From the NCBI GenBank assembly GCA_036971615.1, contig JAYKKR010000002.1:1116001-1180000 (forward strand): 64,000 bases of DNA. The letters run 5' to 3'. Position numbers and translations under genes: made by a program. The notes under the pieces are model-generated. The model saw only the letters and a program-made list of their open reading frames with translations. It was not told the origin of the DNA and made no database searches. The first letter of the stretch is position 1, and every line of letters begins with the position of its first letter. This DNA is from Amyloporia xantha (taxonomy: Eukaryota; Basidiomycota; Agaricomycetes; Polyporales; Adustoporiaceae). Positions 20,676 through 31,707 of the stretch are shown piece by piece.

Positions 20676-23445
20676 CATCAGGAAAAACACTTTTTCTCTG
20701 GGGTAACCTAGGGTGCTCTGAGATATATGAGGTTTCCCAGAGTAACTCAGACTATCTCAGAGCATTTGAGGTTGACCTGAGTTGCTCTGAGTTGCTCTGA
20801 GATAATTCAAATTTCTCAGAGCATCCTAGGCTAGCTTCTGTTTCTTTGAGCAACTCAAGCATATTTTTTAAATCTACAGCACATTATTTTTGAATAATAT
20901 ACAACAGCTATGTTGTTCTACTATTTACTTTCATTCTCTTCACTTTCTATGCTTTATTAAGATGATTTACTTAAATATAGTATGTGAAGGTGATCTATCA
21001 TACAAATGATAATGGAGATATTGATTATGAGAAATGCACACTCTCACAGAACAAACACAGAGCTGTTGGATAGCAGGGATCTAGTAGAGAGAGAAAAAGA
21101 ATGATATAGACATTGAATGGTATGAAAAGAGTGTAGATAAGCAGAAAGTAGACGGAGAAGTGAAAACATGATGTGTATACTCATTGCTGTGCTGCTTCCG
21201 TCATTCCCCTCTCCTTATCTCATTTCTACTCCATCTATCCACTAGCTCCTCTTTCCACTGACAGCTAACAGTCAAAAGTCAGAGATCAGAGGGTCAGAGA
21301 TAAAACAGGAGAAAACGCATCTCAGAATTGAGAATCTTGACTCTGGTCAAGGAAATAGACTGAAACTGGATGGATAAGTGAGTAAAGGAGTATTAGATAG
21401 TTGGATAATGTGATAGATCAGTGCAGGAATAGATAGAGAAGGATACATATGAAGAATAGGAGAATGAGGAGGAGGTCATTCAAAATGCGACCATAGAATG
21501 GAAACTGCTGGATGCGGACCCCACAATGTATATATCGTCTGAAAGCCTGTGATTAGGGCTTTCATTCTATCCAACAATCAAAGGAAACCGTCCATGGGTT
21601 CCTGAGATATGGACAAGACGAAGTTTTTGATGAAAAACAGCAATAGAAGACGAAGGAGTGGACGGATTTGGATGAGCAAGGGCTCGTCTGGAAGGGCTTG
21701 ACAATGCGAATAGAATGGTATAAAAGCGAAAGGATAACTCACAATGGATCCCCAGTTATCCTCTGATCAAAACCTCAAAAAAGCGCCCATTCCATCTCCA
21801 ACCCTCCAACCCCTCCAAATCTCCTTCCAAACTCCACCCAGCAAGCTTAGACAGTCCTGGTACTATTCCCAAAGGCAAGGGAATAAGGAATAGAGAAGGA
21901 ATACTCACAGAAATTCCTATATAGTGCAGAGCAGGCACAGAGCAACCGTCTGTGCTCACTGAAGTTCCAGTGGAAAAGAGATGCCCAAAAGCCATAGATA
22001 CTGAGTCAGAGTCCCTAGTCAACAGTTTGTGAGATCCAAGACAGCAAAGAGCATAGATATAGGAAGGTAGCAGCAAGAAAGAATTGCTGAGGAGAAGTGC
22101 AAATACGTCTAAGTCCCTGCTGACCCTAATCCAGGGTTCCCAGAACAGGTGTCAGTTTGACGCGACAGACTGACACCCAAATTAGGCACTCATGGTCGTT
22201 CTTTCTCTTCTTCCTCAACACCCACCTTGCTTCGTCTTCTTTCATGCCACTTCACATTTCTGCTTGTTTCTGTTCACTCATTGATTGTTCTTCTCATCTC
22301 TGGGCTATATCTGGTGACTTCTAATCTGTGGCCGTCTCTCTGGCTGGATTTGCCTCAGGTATGGTGATGTGCTGGCAGAGCATATGGGTCGTTAGAAATT
22401 GTGGACACAGGTAAGTACATATCTTCTTCCTATTCTTATTTGTATCTATGAATAACTGACACTATTTCTATCTCTAATCACAATCCAAATCACCAACATT
22501 GAAGGTTGGCTGTTGGCTGTCATCATGCGACAGCAAAGCAATGTAAGTTTGTCCATAATACCCTTTCAGGCTGACATGTCCATTACATTTAATAGATATG
22601 ACATGCACTGTGCATGAATGCATGCTTTTGTAAGACTTGTAAAGGATGGTGAGTCGTCATCTATAATTTCGAATTTTGATGAGAATACATACTCCTAACA
22701 TGTAAGTCGTTCATTTGCTCCTCATTTCTTAGCTGCTCTAAATTATTGTATCTACAGACTTGTGCGACATGATAAAAACTGATTCTGATTGTGACAATGT
22801 CAGGTAAGTTGTTCACTTCTATCTCAATTCCTTTGTTGATCGCTTTGTTGATTCTTAGAGTATTATTGCCCATGCTATTCGGCTTCAGTTTACTGTGAAA
22901 ATACTACTTATGTAAGTACCTTGTCTTGCTCCTTCAACTAATTGGACTTTACCTGAATTCTTCTATTAGATTCTCTTATATTTTGGCCACACAACAAAAT
23001 ATCTTCATTGATCTTGTGTACGTCTTTCAGCTTTGTGTTTTATATTACTGTATACTGAATAATAACATTAGTTTGGTAATGTGGAGATTTCTGTCTTGAG
23101 CTATCACATTGGACGTAATTATTATGGCTGCTAGTATTAGATTATCTTTAGTGTGTATATTATTTGCGAATATACTGCTATATTCTATTATAATACTGTA
23201 ACCTTGAGAGTGCTCTGATACAAACTATAATGAGGTGTGAGAGACAACAAAAGACTACATAGGGTCATCTAGGAGTACTCTCAGGCTACTCTCAGGTTAC
23301 TCTGGGTTACTCTGAGAAATAAATCTCATGTCAACTAAGTTTAAGAGCACTCTGGCTACTCTGAGTACTTTGAATACTCTGAAGTCTCTAGGATGCTCTT
23401 GGATGCTCTTAGAGCAGCCTGGGACTAATATGGTTTTTCCTGATG
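20676..23445. mobile_element. 2.77-kb element with 13-bp perfect TIRs and CTCTGAG subterminal repeats
   Basis: CATCAGGAAAAAC (20676-20688) is mirrored exactly at 23433-23445. Both ends carry many copies of CTCTGAG/CTCTGGG-type heptamers: about 20697-20840 on the left and about 23262-23420 on the right. Such subterminal clusters usually bind a transposase. The ~2.4-kb interior is AT-rich and holds no frame above 106 codons, so it is non-autonomous. The terminal sequence is nearly the same as that of TE-B. Confidence 0.75.
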
Positions 23446-23624
23446 GTCGAGCTACCTCGTACCGTTCCCTAGCATTTGTAGCCTTTTCCGAAGGCATTTC
23501 TCGTGTTCACTCGAACTGCGGGACACCCTTGCTGCTAACTCCCCTCCACTAAGACTATTCAGTGTTTCTCTAGTCCCTTTAAGTCGCACCCAGGTTAGGG
23601 GTTAGGGTTTTGTAGGTTGTATCA

Positions 23625-24775
23625 ATGGGCCCTCCTTGGAAGCAGAGAAACCAACTGACAGACTGGGATTGTGACCTGCGTGAGGTGGTGGACACGTTCA
23701 TGCAGAATGACAACTCTCTGACTGGGGCTGTGTGCAAGGACAACAACAATACAGAGGGTCGGGAGGCATGGTTCAAATGGGTCAAGAATATGTGGGTACA
23801 ATGGGGCATGAATAAGGTGATTGATGAGGGGTTCACTTCAGCGCAGTTTTGCCTCTTAGACGTAATGAAGATGCAGAAAAGCAGTCTTGTGGTGCGTATT
23901 AACGTTGCCATGAATTTTTACATCTACTGAGGAACATCTTTAGCCACCAGATTTGGCAAAGACTTGATGGGAGCATTATTTGCATGGCCCAGCTGAGCAA
24001 CTATTTGGGGATGAGGCCTTGACAGAGGTAAGTGCAAACATCACACCAATTGAGTGTGTGGAAGTCTTCCTCTGCACAGTTATTCCATTGGTATGTAACT
24101 GATGGAGGAAGTCCATCCGCATGCATGTGAAGATTTACAAACACAAGAAGGTGGCAATGAATGATGTGTGGGCTGGTGAGGAGCTTGCGTCTATTGTACA
24201 TTGCCTACTGCTTATAGTCTTGTTACAGCTTTAGTGGCTAAAGGTGACAGCACCAGGATCCGGCAAGACAAGATCAGGACATTGATTACCCGGTGCGAGG
24301 CAGTCACATTTTTGGGGGATGATCCTCAGACCAAGAAACGGGAGGCCAACAAGCAGAAACTTCAGGACATGTTGAAAGCGATGGGTCAAGGAGGAGGAAA
24401 GGGCAACACTAATTATAAGCAATGATGCGTGGATTTATTTGCATTCTTGGCTGACAACAGTTCCTGTGCAATGCAACTAATAAATTATTGCAGGCTTGCC
24501 CAAAGTAATCTGAGACACCCTGCAGTTCCTGGCGACGCAAAATCAGGTCAATACATTGGCCAATTATGTCAAGGAAACACTGAGCATCATCCAGGAGCAG
24601 GATGACACAGATGTCAAAGTGGATTTTGAAGAGCCTGTGCTGCTCCCAGGGTGGACAATGGGGGTGGAGAAATATTAGAATTGGAACATGAACCAACTTC
24701 ATTATGTGTTGGGCCTCATTGATGGTCAACTACCGTTCTTCAACAAGAAGGATGATCGAAGGCAAGCAAGGTGAT
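23625..24775 (+). CDS. Hypothetical TE-associated protein, possibly broken
   Basis: Segments that read as protein are 23625-23930 ('MGPPWKQRNQLTDWDCDLRE', 'GREAWFKWVKNMWVQW'), about 24045-24100 ('VEVFLCTVIPL'), 24201-24425 ('DKIRTLITRCEAVTFLGDDP') and about 24520-24770 ('NYVKETLSIIQEQDDTDVKV'). Between them are frame changes that short introns could explain, but an in-frame TAG at about 24676 also occurs. No catalytic motif was recognised. It lies next to two TTAGGG motifs at 23595-23607. It may be a relic of a gene carried by a transposon. Confidence 0.35.
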
Positions 24776-26399
24776 GGGATGGGAGATGAAGACGCAGGGT
24801 GGCAGCAAATGATTTGAGTGATTTATTGATAAATCAATGGATGGTGCTGATCTGAGCTGATAAGAGTGATAGGGCACTCAGATGGGATGTCTGAGGCCTG
24901 TAGAGCGACAGGGAGCTATAGGACAGGCAGATATGGCGTTGTGAGGCATCAGAGCGCGGGGCTCATAACCTGTTAAGGCTTGCAGCGATTGCTGAAGACT
25001 CAGAAAGCAGCCAAAGGCCTAAGTCGAGCTGTGTCAAGGATAGTGTATTGAGAGAGATACTACAATACTCACCTAAGTCGAGCTGTGTCAAGGATAGAGA
25101 CCTACAGCTTGAATCAGGAGCGAAGTACATGTGTGCTTACATAAAGATAGATGTCTCATGCTTATGGCGCACTCTACAGAGTCCATTGAACGAAATAAAT
25201 GAATGAAAAGAAACCGGGCAAACCACACTCAATAGGCTCACCTAGGAGTGACCCAGGCTGCCCTAGGGCACTCAGAGCACCCAGAGTACTCAGAGCACCC
25301 AGAGTACTCGGAGCACTCAGAGCAACCCAGGTTGCTCTCAGAGAAAAGTTATTTAGGTTTTGGAACCCAGGTTGACCTGAGTCAGACCTGAGGTCAGTCC
25401 TAGGTTGACTCAGGATATACCATATTTCGTCTCAATATCCTTGGAATCACTTCATTTCACACTTATGAAAGACGGCATATAAATATATTCAGATATAATA
25501 CAATACAGATGTGATACAAATAAATGTAACATATATTTGTGAAATACTAGAAGGAGAAATGTGCGAGGCACGTACCATTCATTACTATCAATACAATATA
25601 ATAACTTTCAGTAATGAGCTTCAGAAGCAAAACAACAGACTTACTCACATTACAATCTCATTATAATCTCAGATGGAATTGGAGCATAGGCAGATGGTGA
25701 AAAGAATTGTGAAGTTTAAGAACAGCTGAGAGATTGAAGTATGAATGGAAGATCAATATGAGCTTAGACATGTCCACTCACCAATTGCTACAACTTCTCA
25801 GAGAGAGTGAGTGCACACTGAGTACAAGTAATATCTATCATGCACAGTGATACGTCAGCATCACTGGCAGCTTTGAAAAGATGAGTAGACTTACTTTGTA
25901 TTGTCACTGTATGGCTATAGCCAGTACTGATAAGTAAGACTATAGTTGGAGATGAAGAAAGAAGACATGCACTTATCGCCTTTCAGGTCAACAGTGTCCA
26001 ACCAGTCCTGTGATGTGTTACTCTTCATGCCAGCCCAGAGATAGCTTAGATAGTATAAGTAAGGCAACAGACCAGATGAGCACCCAAGGCAGCCAAAGTA
26101 GAAGTGACAGCAGGACAGCAAAGGCGCAAGTGAAGGAGTTAGAAGAGAAATGAGCACAGTGACTGCTGTGGAATGAAGATGTGGCAGATCATGTAAATGT
26201 CATGTGACCTTCCATATAAAGAAGCGTGCCCCGACTTAGTCCCAAGAGGTATTCTCTTTCTGTTTCTAATTTCGGACTTCTCTATTGATCCTCAAGACCA
26301 AAGTATAGACTCATTTCTATGCTATTTATCCTTGCTACTTATCCATTTACTCTTATTTTCATTCTAGAAGTACCACTTTTGCCCTATTTTTCTCACAAG
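24776..26399. other. Repeat-rich interval without a supported gene
   Basis: A 25-nt direct repeat, CCTAAGTCGAGCTGTGTCAA..., occurs at 25018-25042 and 25072-25096. A cluster of CACTCAGAGCACCC/ACTCAGAGCA motifs at about 25230-25430 resembles the subterminal repeats of the 20676-23445 element and may be an end of a relative. The rest is AT-rich. The minus-strand frame 25915-26157 is not supported. Confidence 0.4.
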
Positions 26400-27195
26400 G
26401 CTTACTGTGCTTACTGCGGTCTGGGTAAGTATCAAGACTGAAGCTACCTGAATTAGGTCGGTCTTAATACACCTATAGGGCCACTGAGCTTCACTCTCAA
26501 GGTCCTATCCAAGCCTCAGACTTGAAACTGTGTCCAAACCCGGTCACAGCATCACTAACCGCAGTGCCTCCCTCACAGTGGCACTAGGAGTGGCACTAAG
26601 ACCGAGGCCACTCTGAGGCTTACCAAGGCCTCATGTAGGCTACATAGCCTCAGTCTTGTTGCACTGTATAGTCCCAGTCATAGATTTGCTTATTGTTCTT
26701 GTTTGAGGCTATAGAGAGGCTATACTGTGCCACTTGAAGGGCAATGACTAGGACAATAGGAAAAAGCTTCGGGCTTGATGGGCATGGTTAAAGCATGGTT
26801 AAAGCGAGGTAAAGGAATAGGTTAGAAGCCTCTGGTATTTGGAAAGAACATTTGAGTAGGTTCTATTCTGCTTATTTAATCTTGTCTCAGAAAATGTATA
26901 TAAGACGGCTCTCATGTACACTACAAATCATTGTATCTATCCACCCAATCCATTTGTAAGCTTCAGTGCTACATTGAGACCTTGTCTCCTTCTCGGTTTT
27001 GTAGGACTTGCCATAGCTACATGCTGGTAATAGACCTATCCCAAACTTGACAAACTACTTATTGCTTCACACTACCCAAAGACCTTAGTCTGGCAACAAT
27101 ACTTGAGAAGGATTTGAGTATCATTGTATTGTTTTCCTACTTTGAAATCTTCCATTCATACTTTAAGACCTATCTGATGATACTTCAAGTCTATT
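26400..27195 (+). mobile_element. LTR-like sequence, left part, interrupted by TE-A
   Basis: The segment around 26975-27110 (GAGACCTTGTCTCCTT, ACTTGCCATAGCTAC, CTGGCAACAATACTTG) closely parallels the solo LTR at about 17707-17870. GGTCTT-rich text resumes after the TE-A copy. Ends are not defined; 26400 is an estimate. Confidence 0.45.
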
Positions 27196-28089
27196 CAACT
27201 TGGTGGGAGCGGGCCAATAAATGGCAGAACGATTCCTGAGGATTTTGAAGTGCTGTCTTCCATTATTGCCCCATAAGATTCAACTATATAAGATATCTAT
27301 AACAATTGGATCACTTGCCTCTGATTACTTTTCAGATATTGACTCTACAAACTAATAGAGACAATCTGATGGCTGTGAAAACTAATCCCAATAAGTGTAT
27401 CAACCTACTATATTACCTTTTCAAGCACATGGCAACAGTCATGGAAACAGACTGCAAAGGCATTAGAAAAATTGAAAGTAGATCTTGATACAGGTGTATG
27501 TCAGTGAATATTGAGAATTTCAATACAAACAGTACAACATTTCCTAATGAAGTAAGTGAGTTCTGTCTGATGGAGTGTAAAAGTAATTTCTGACCCTAAC
27601 TCATTGGAAACACTTGTAGTGTCATTAGAACAATTACTTACAAAGTGAGCATGCTCTATCAGATGAACCTACTATCTATTTTTCATATTTTGTAATGACA
27701 TTACAAACTCACTCTAATGAGAGTACAAAGTCATCCTAATAATTACATCAGCTTCCTCTTGACCATACAAACTTGCTTTTGAGATCATACATATTCACTC
27801 TAACTGCAATGCAAACCTGCTCAGGCTATAACAATGCTAGTTATCCACCAAATCATACAACAGCCATATCTCAGTAAGTATTAAGAATTCCAATACAAAC
27901 ATTACAACTTTTCCTAATGAAGTAAATAAGTTCTATCTGATGGAATATAAAAGTGATTTTCCACACTAACCACATACAAACTTTTCTAATGTCATTACAA
28001 TATTTACTTGTCAAGTCAATCTTGCCTTTCAAATGGGACCATTATGTGTTTCACCCATTTTGTAATGACATTACAAATTTGCTTTAATT

Positions 28090-28505
28090 GACATTTCAAA
28101 GTCAGTGTAATGACCATACATATTTGCTCTAATGATCACATAAAGTTGCTCTAATGGCACTACAAACTCACTGGAATCACCACACAAACTCATCATACTA
28201 AGCATACAAACTTATCCTAATTATCATTCAAATGTATTGTATTGACCCTACAAAGTCACCAAAGTTTCATACAAACCTACACTAATCACCATTCAAACTG
28301 CCTGTAATGATTATACAAAGTTATCCTAGTATCACTACAAGCTCACCCTAATCACCATAGAATCATATTGTATTGACTATACAAGTCACTCTGATGATCA
28401 TATAAACTCAATGTAATCACCATACAAACTTACTCTAATCACCATATGAACTCACTATAATGACCATGGAAACTCATTCTAATCACCATACAAACACACT
28501 CTAAG
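28090..28505 (+). repeat. ~22-bp minisatellite array of TE-A copy 3
   Basis: Same unit as the 3120-3900 array (ACCATACAAACTTACTCTAATC and variants). It is cut short on its right side by the GAGTCGAG-rich insertion. Confidence 0.75.
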
Positions 28506-28506
28506 T

Positions 28507-29107
28507 AGAGCTGAGTCGAGCCGAGTCGACTTGGGTAACTCGGTGTAACTTGATTTCCTGAGTTTTGTCAAGGCGAGTTGCGAGCTGGCTCGTGAGTTCG
28601 GGAATTTCACGGGCTGGGGCTAGTCAGCCAATCAGAAAGCTCACCTCACGGTTCTGTCTTGGGGCACTTGATGAGCCAGAATGATGATTATGTCATCGCT
28701 CTCGCCGCCTGACTGTCTCAGCCTTTCAACCAATGGGAGAATTGTTGGAACATCGTGGCGAGCGCAAGCCCGATCGCCCGACAACGCCACTGCGACGTAC
28801 CTTATGGTACCTGATTGCGGCGTATGCCGGCTCGTATATAGGTTGCATAGTTTTTCATGTATGTACCTTGCGCGTTTGCCTCTCGCTCCGAGGACAAACC
28901 GCTGTCGTAACAATGTTTTTCTTGCTGTCTTCGCTTCGATCAACCGGCGCTCACGGGATGACAACGCTTATTTCAACAAGAATGTCCTGGGGGCTTGTCA
29001 GCAAGAGGTGAGTTGGGCGAGTTGTCTGAGTCGATGGCTCGACTCGACTCGAATGTTCAAGTTCGTATAACTCGGCCCTGAGTTCAGCTCGCCTCTGCCG
29101 CAACACT
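28507..29107. mobile_element. ~600-bp GC-rich insertion nested in TE-A copy 3
   Basis: Compared with copy 1, this segment replaces the sequence left of AAAGTGCGCTTTTTTCC. Its ends carry inverted, GAGTCGAG-rich motifs (GAGCTGAGTCGAGCCGAGTC on the left, GGCTCGACTCGACTCG and CTGAGTTCAGCTC on the right). The interior is markedly GC-richer than its host and has frames open on both strands (28641-28964 minus, 28681-29070 plus), neither recognised. A GTATATAGG TATA-like motif lies near 28833. It is a MITE-like or captured fragment. Confidence 0.55.
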
Positions 29108-29151
29108 AAATAAAGTGCGCTTTTTTCCATTTCTGGCAATTCCCGGAGGGT

Positions 29152-29211
29152 GTCTAACCGCGCTGGTCGATTGCCACAGGAAATGGCTGGGATCGACCAA
29201 CGCGGTTAGAC
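29152..29211. repeat. 20-bp stem hairpin in TE-A copy 3
   Basis: GTCTAACCGCGCTGGTCGAT (29152-29171) pairs with 29192-29211 with a single mismatch around a 20-nt loop. It is homologous in position, but not in sequence, to the hairpin at 4271-4310. Confidence 0.85.
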
Positions 29212-30433
29212 GCCCTTGGATCATGTGACCGCTTTTTCTGCTCTTTGCAGGCTCATTCTGGGCTCATTCTGGGCTCAGGAAATGCACAAAAATCACCTAA
29301 AATAAGGAAATGCCTTTCTGCTTTGTTTGGAACCCCTATCTGACATTTTTCACATCTCACATACAGCCATATTTCCGCATTTGGGCATGTTTGTATTGGC
29401 TCTACTGGCCAAGAAGAAATAGCAATAAATCCAGAAAAATCAAGATGAATATGGACATCACTGTGGCTACCTGCTGATGTAAGCATTTTCTCATGACTCA
29501 CTATCTGACAGATCTGCTCTTTCCCTCTGATGACAACCATCTCAAGTGCAGGTGAGATTTACATTGCAAAAATGAGTGCAGCCCTCATCTGTGTACTTAC
29601 TAATGAGCTAGACAATCCAACAGGCAGAGGTGTGCCAAGAGCAAGCCAGGGCAAGGTGCAAAAGTTGGGCCTGGTCCAGCCCACAAGCTGTGTTATGTGA
29701 TATTGCCCAGCTCACCGGCTCCTACATCACTCTATCCCAAGTAAGCAAGGATTCAATACATTATACCATCACTTGTATGCACTTCAATTGGGTGTGCTAA
29801 CCATATCTATCAATAGCAATCTATTTCCATTGAAATCTGTGACCAACAGGTAGTTGACCCTATCTCAACGACAGCCATATTTCTGCACATGGGCAAGTGT
29901 ATATTGGGGCTATAGACTACAAACAAATAGTAACAAATCTCAAAAAATAGGAGGCAGTCTGTCAACAGCCATGGCTACCCCCTGATGTAAGCATTTCCTT
30001 ATATGGCAACTTTTGAATGTGCACATTGCAGCAGTATATACACTCCAAAGGCCAGCAAGCCGCTGATCTGTCACGTGTGTAAGGATAAGTGCATGTGACT
30101 AGACACATGATCTAATCATGTGACATACCATACAAGGACATAGATAAGATATGGGCTGGATCTTATCTCATCAATGTTGGGGGTTGTTTGTACAAGTCAC
30201 GTTGTGCTGGCAGTTTTGTATTGAACTTTGTAATGGATAACAAACTTTTGTATTGAGACTACAAGCAACCTTACAGCAGTGGTAACAAAAGCCTGACCCT
30301 AACCCCAGGATCTTGAGCGCTTACAATACAAATTTTGTATTGAATTGTGTTCCCACACTTAGGGTGCAAAAGTTGGTGTCGCGAATTTTGCTCACCATAG
30401 CCAATGCTTCCTTCATACCTCAGGAATCGTAAT

Positions 30434-31450
30434 CTCTTCTATTTAAGTCTCTGTGCTGGTATACAGAACTTAGCTGAGTCTTGAAATTGAAGACCTATTG
30501 TATTTGAGTTCAGTACAAGTAAGTAAGCCTGGCTCAAAGGTATTGACTTGTAGCTTGTTGTGTGATCTGGTACAATCCCACTTCGCTCTTTGGTCTTCAG
30601 TTAATTCTGAAACCTTCCTTCATTCTATTCAAGTCTGGACTTGAATCCATGTGTATTCCTCATTAGAAAGGCTACAAAGTAGTCTTACTCCGGTCTTACC
30701 AGACTTAAACTAAGCACCCTTTGATACCTCTATAGTTAAGTTTATTACTGTTGAGTGCAGACTATAGAGGAGAGGAGGCTAATCTGTCTTGTATTCTAGT
30801 GGGCTGTAAGGCCCTGCTTATATACATGCATGAAAGGCTCCTTCGTAATTCTATCTAGAAACTTGAACCTATAGAATATCTGAGTAAGATATGAAATCAT
30901 AATGAAGTCATAGTGAAGATTTCTTAGTAAGAAAGTGGAGCCTATGAAGTAAGACAAGAGCATACTATGGAACATCATAGAGCATCATAGAAAGAAGTAA
31001 GTACTGACCACCAAGAATGGAGGTGTGACTACTATAGTTGGAAACTGATTGTTCAACAATTACTTCATTTCCTTATCAAAGTGGTCTTGCTTTGGTCTTA
31101 CTAGACTTGGAATCAATACCTTTTGATACCTCCGTTGGTATTAGCTTTCCTTTGAAGTCTTTGCTTCATTTCCATCACAAAGTGGTCTTACGTCGGTCTT
31201 ACAAGGCTCGGACTCAAGTCCCTTTAATACCATAATAGCAGTCTTAGCTTCTTCTTGAAGTCTGGCACTTCATTTTCTCAATAAGGTGGTCTTACTTCAG
31301 TCTTATTAGGCTCCGACTAAAGCCCTTTTTCTACCATTAACAGGGTATTAGCCTTATCTTGAAGTCCAGTACTTCATTTTGTATAGCCTTTCTAGCTCGG
31401 TTTCAGCAGACCTTAGACCTATCCTAAGGGTCTCACTGCAAAAGTCACCA
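30434..31450 (+). mobile_element. LTR-like sequence, right part, with ~100-bp tandem repeats
   Basis: Resumes directly after TE-A. It is rich in GGTCTTAC/AAGTCT motifs like the solo LTR, and contains at least three tandem degenerate units of 100-105 bp (31061-31373), with a related unit near 30610-30740. The right boundary is uncertain. This is the last repeat before the gene-dense part. Confidence 0.4.
31061..31373 (+). repeat. Three tandem ~103-bp repeats
   Basis: Each unit starts CTTCATTT, continues AAAGTGGTCTTAC..CGGTCTTAC and GACT.AAGTCCCTTT, and ends TCTTGAAGTC. Units begin near 31061, 31165 and 31269, with a fourth broken start at about 31374. Confidence 0.65.
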
Positions 31451-31707
31451 GATCCATGACAGGCTGGCACCTTAGGTAAAAACACACTGGCAGTGACTGA
31501 GGACAATTGCCTTGAAGGCTCTTCCTGATGTCACTTGCATGGGCATCTAGCTTGCAATCTAATCTCAGTTATCACCTGACCTTAATTCATGGATAGTATG
31601 ACAGCATCCAGTAGTATACAATATATTGGAACTTGTTAGAGAAGGACAAAATGTGTAGAACTGATATGAGTAGCATAATTAGTGAGCTTGGGAATAAGGA
31701 AATACAA

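Larger units (their letters stand above)
27229..30430 (+). mobile_element. TE-A copy 3, both ends present
   Basis: Inverted termini ACGATTCCTGAGG (27229-27241) and CCTCAGGAATCGT (30418-30430) enclose about 3.2 kb. It contains the left interior with a short conserved frame (27306-27488), GACCCTAACTCATTGG, the minisatellite (about 28090-28505), a foreign insert (about 28507-29107), the hairpin (29152-29211), the right-end palindromes and the terminal block. The repeat-specific block CTTGGTGGGAGCGGGCCAAT just outside the left TIR (27199 on) suggests the true left boundary may be about 30 bp further out. No target duplication was found. The element sits inside LTR-like DNA. Confidence 0.75.

Noticed and set aside
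23595..23607. Interstitial telomere
   Set aside because: Only two TTAGGG units; too short to be more than chance without further evidence.
28681..29070. 129-codon frame in the GC-rich insert
   Set aside because: GC-rich DNA is open on both strands here; no domain or splice support.
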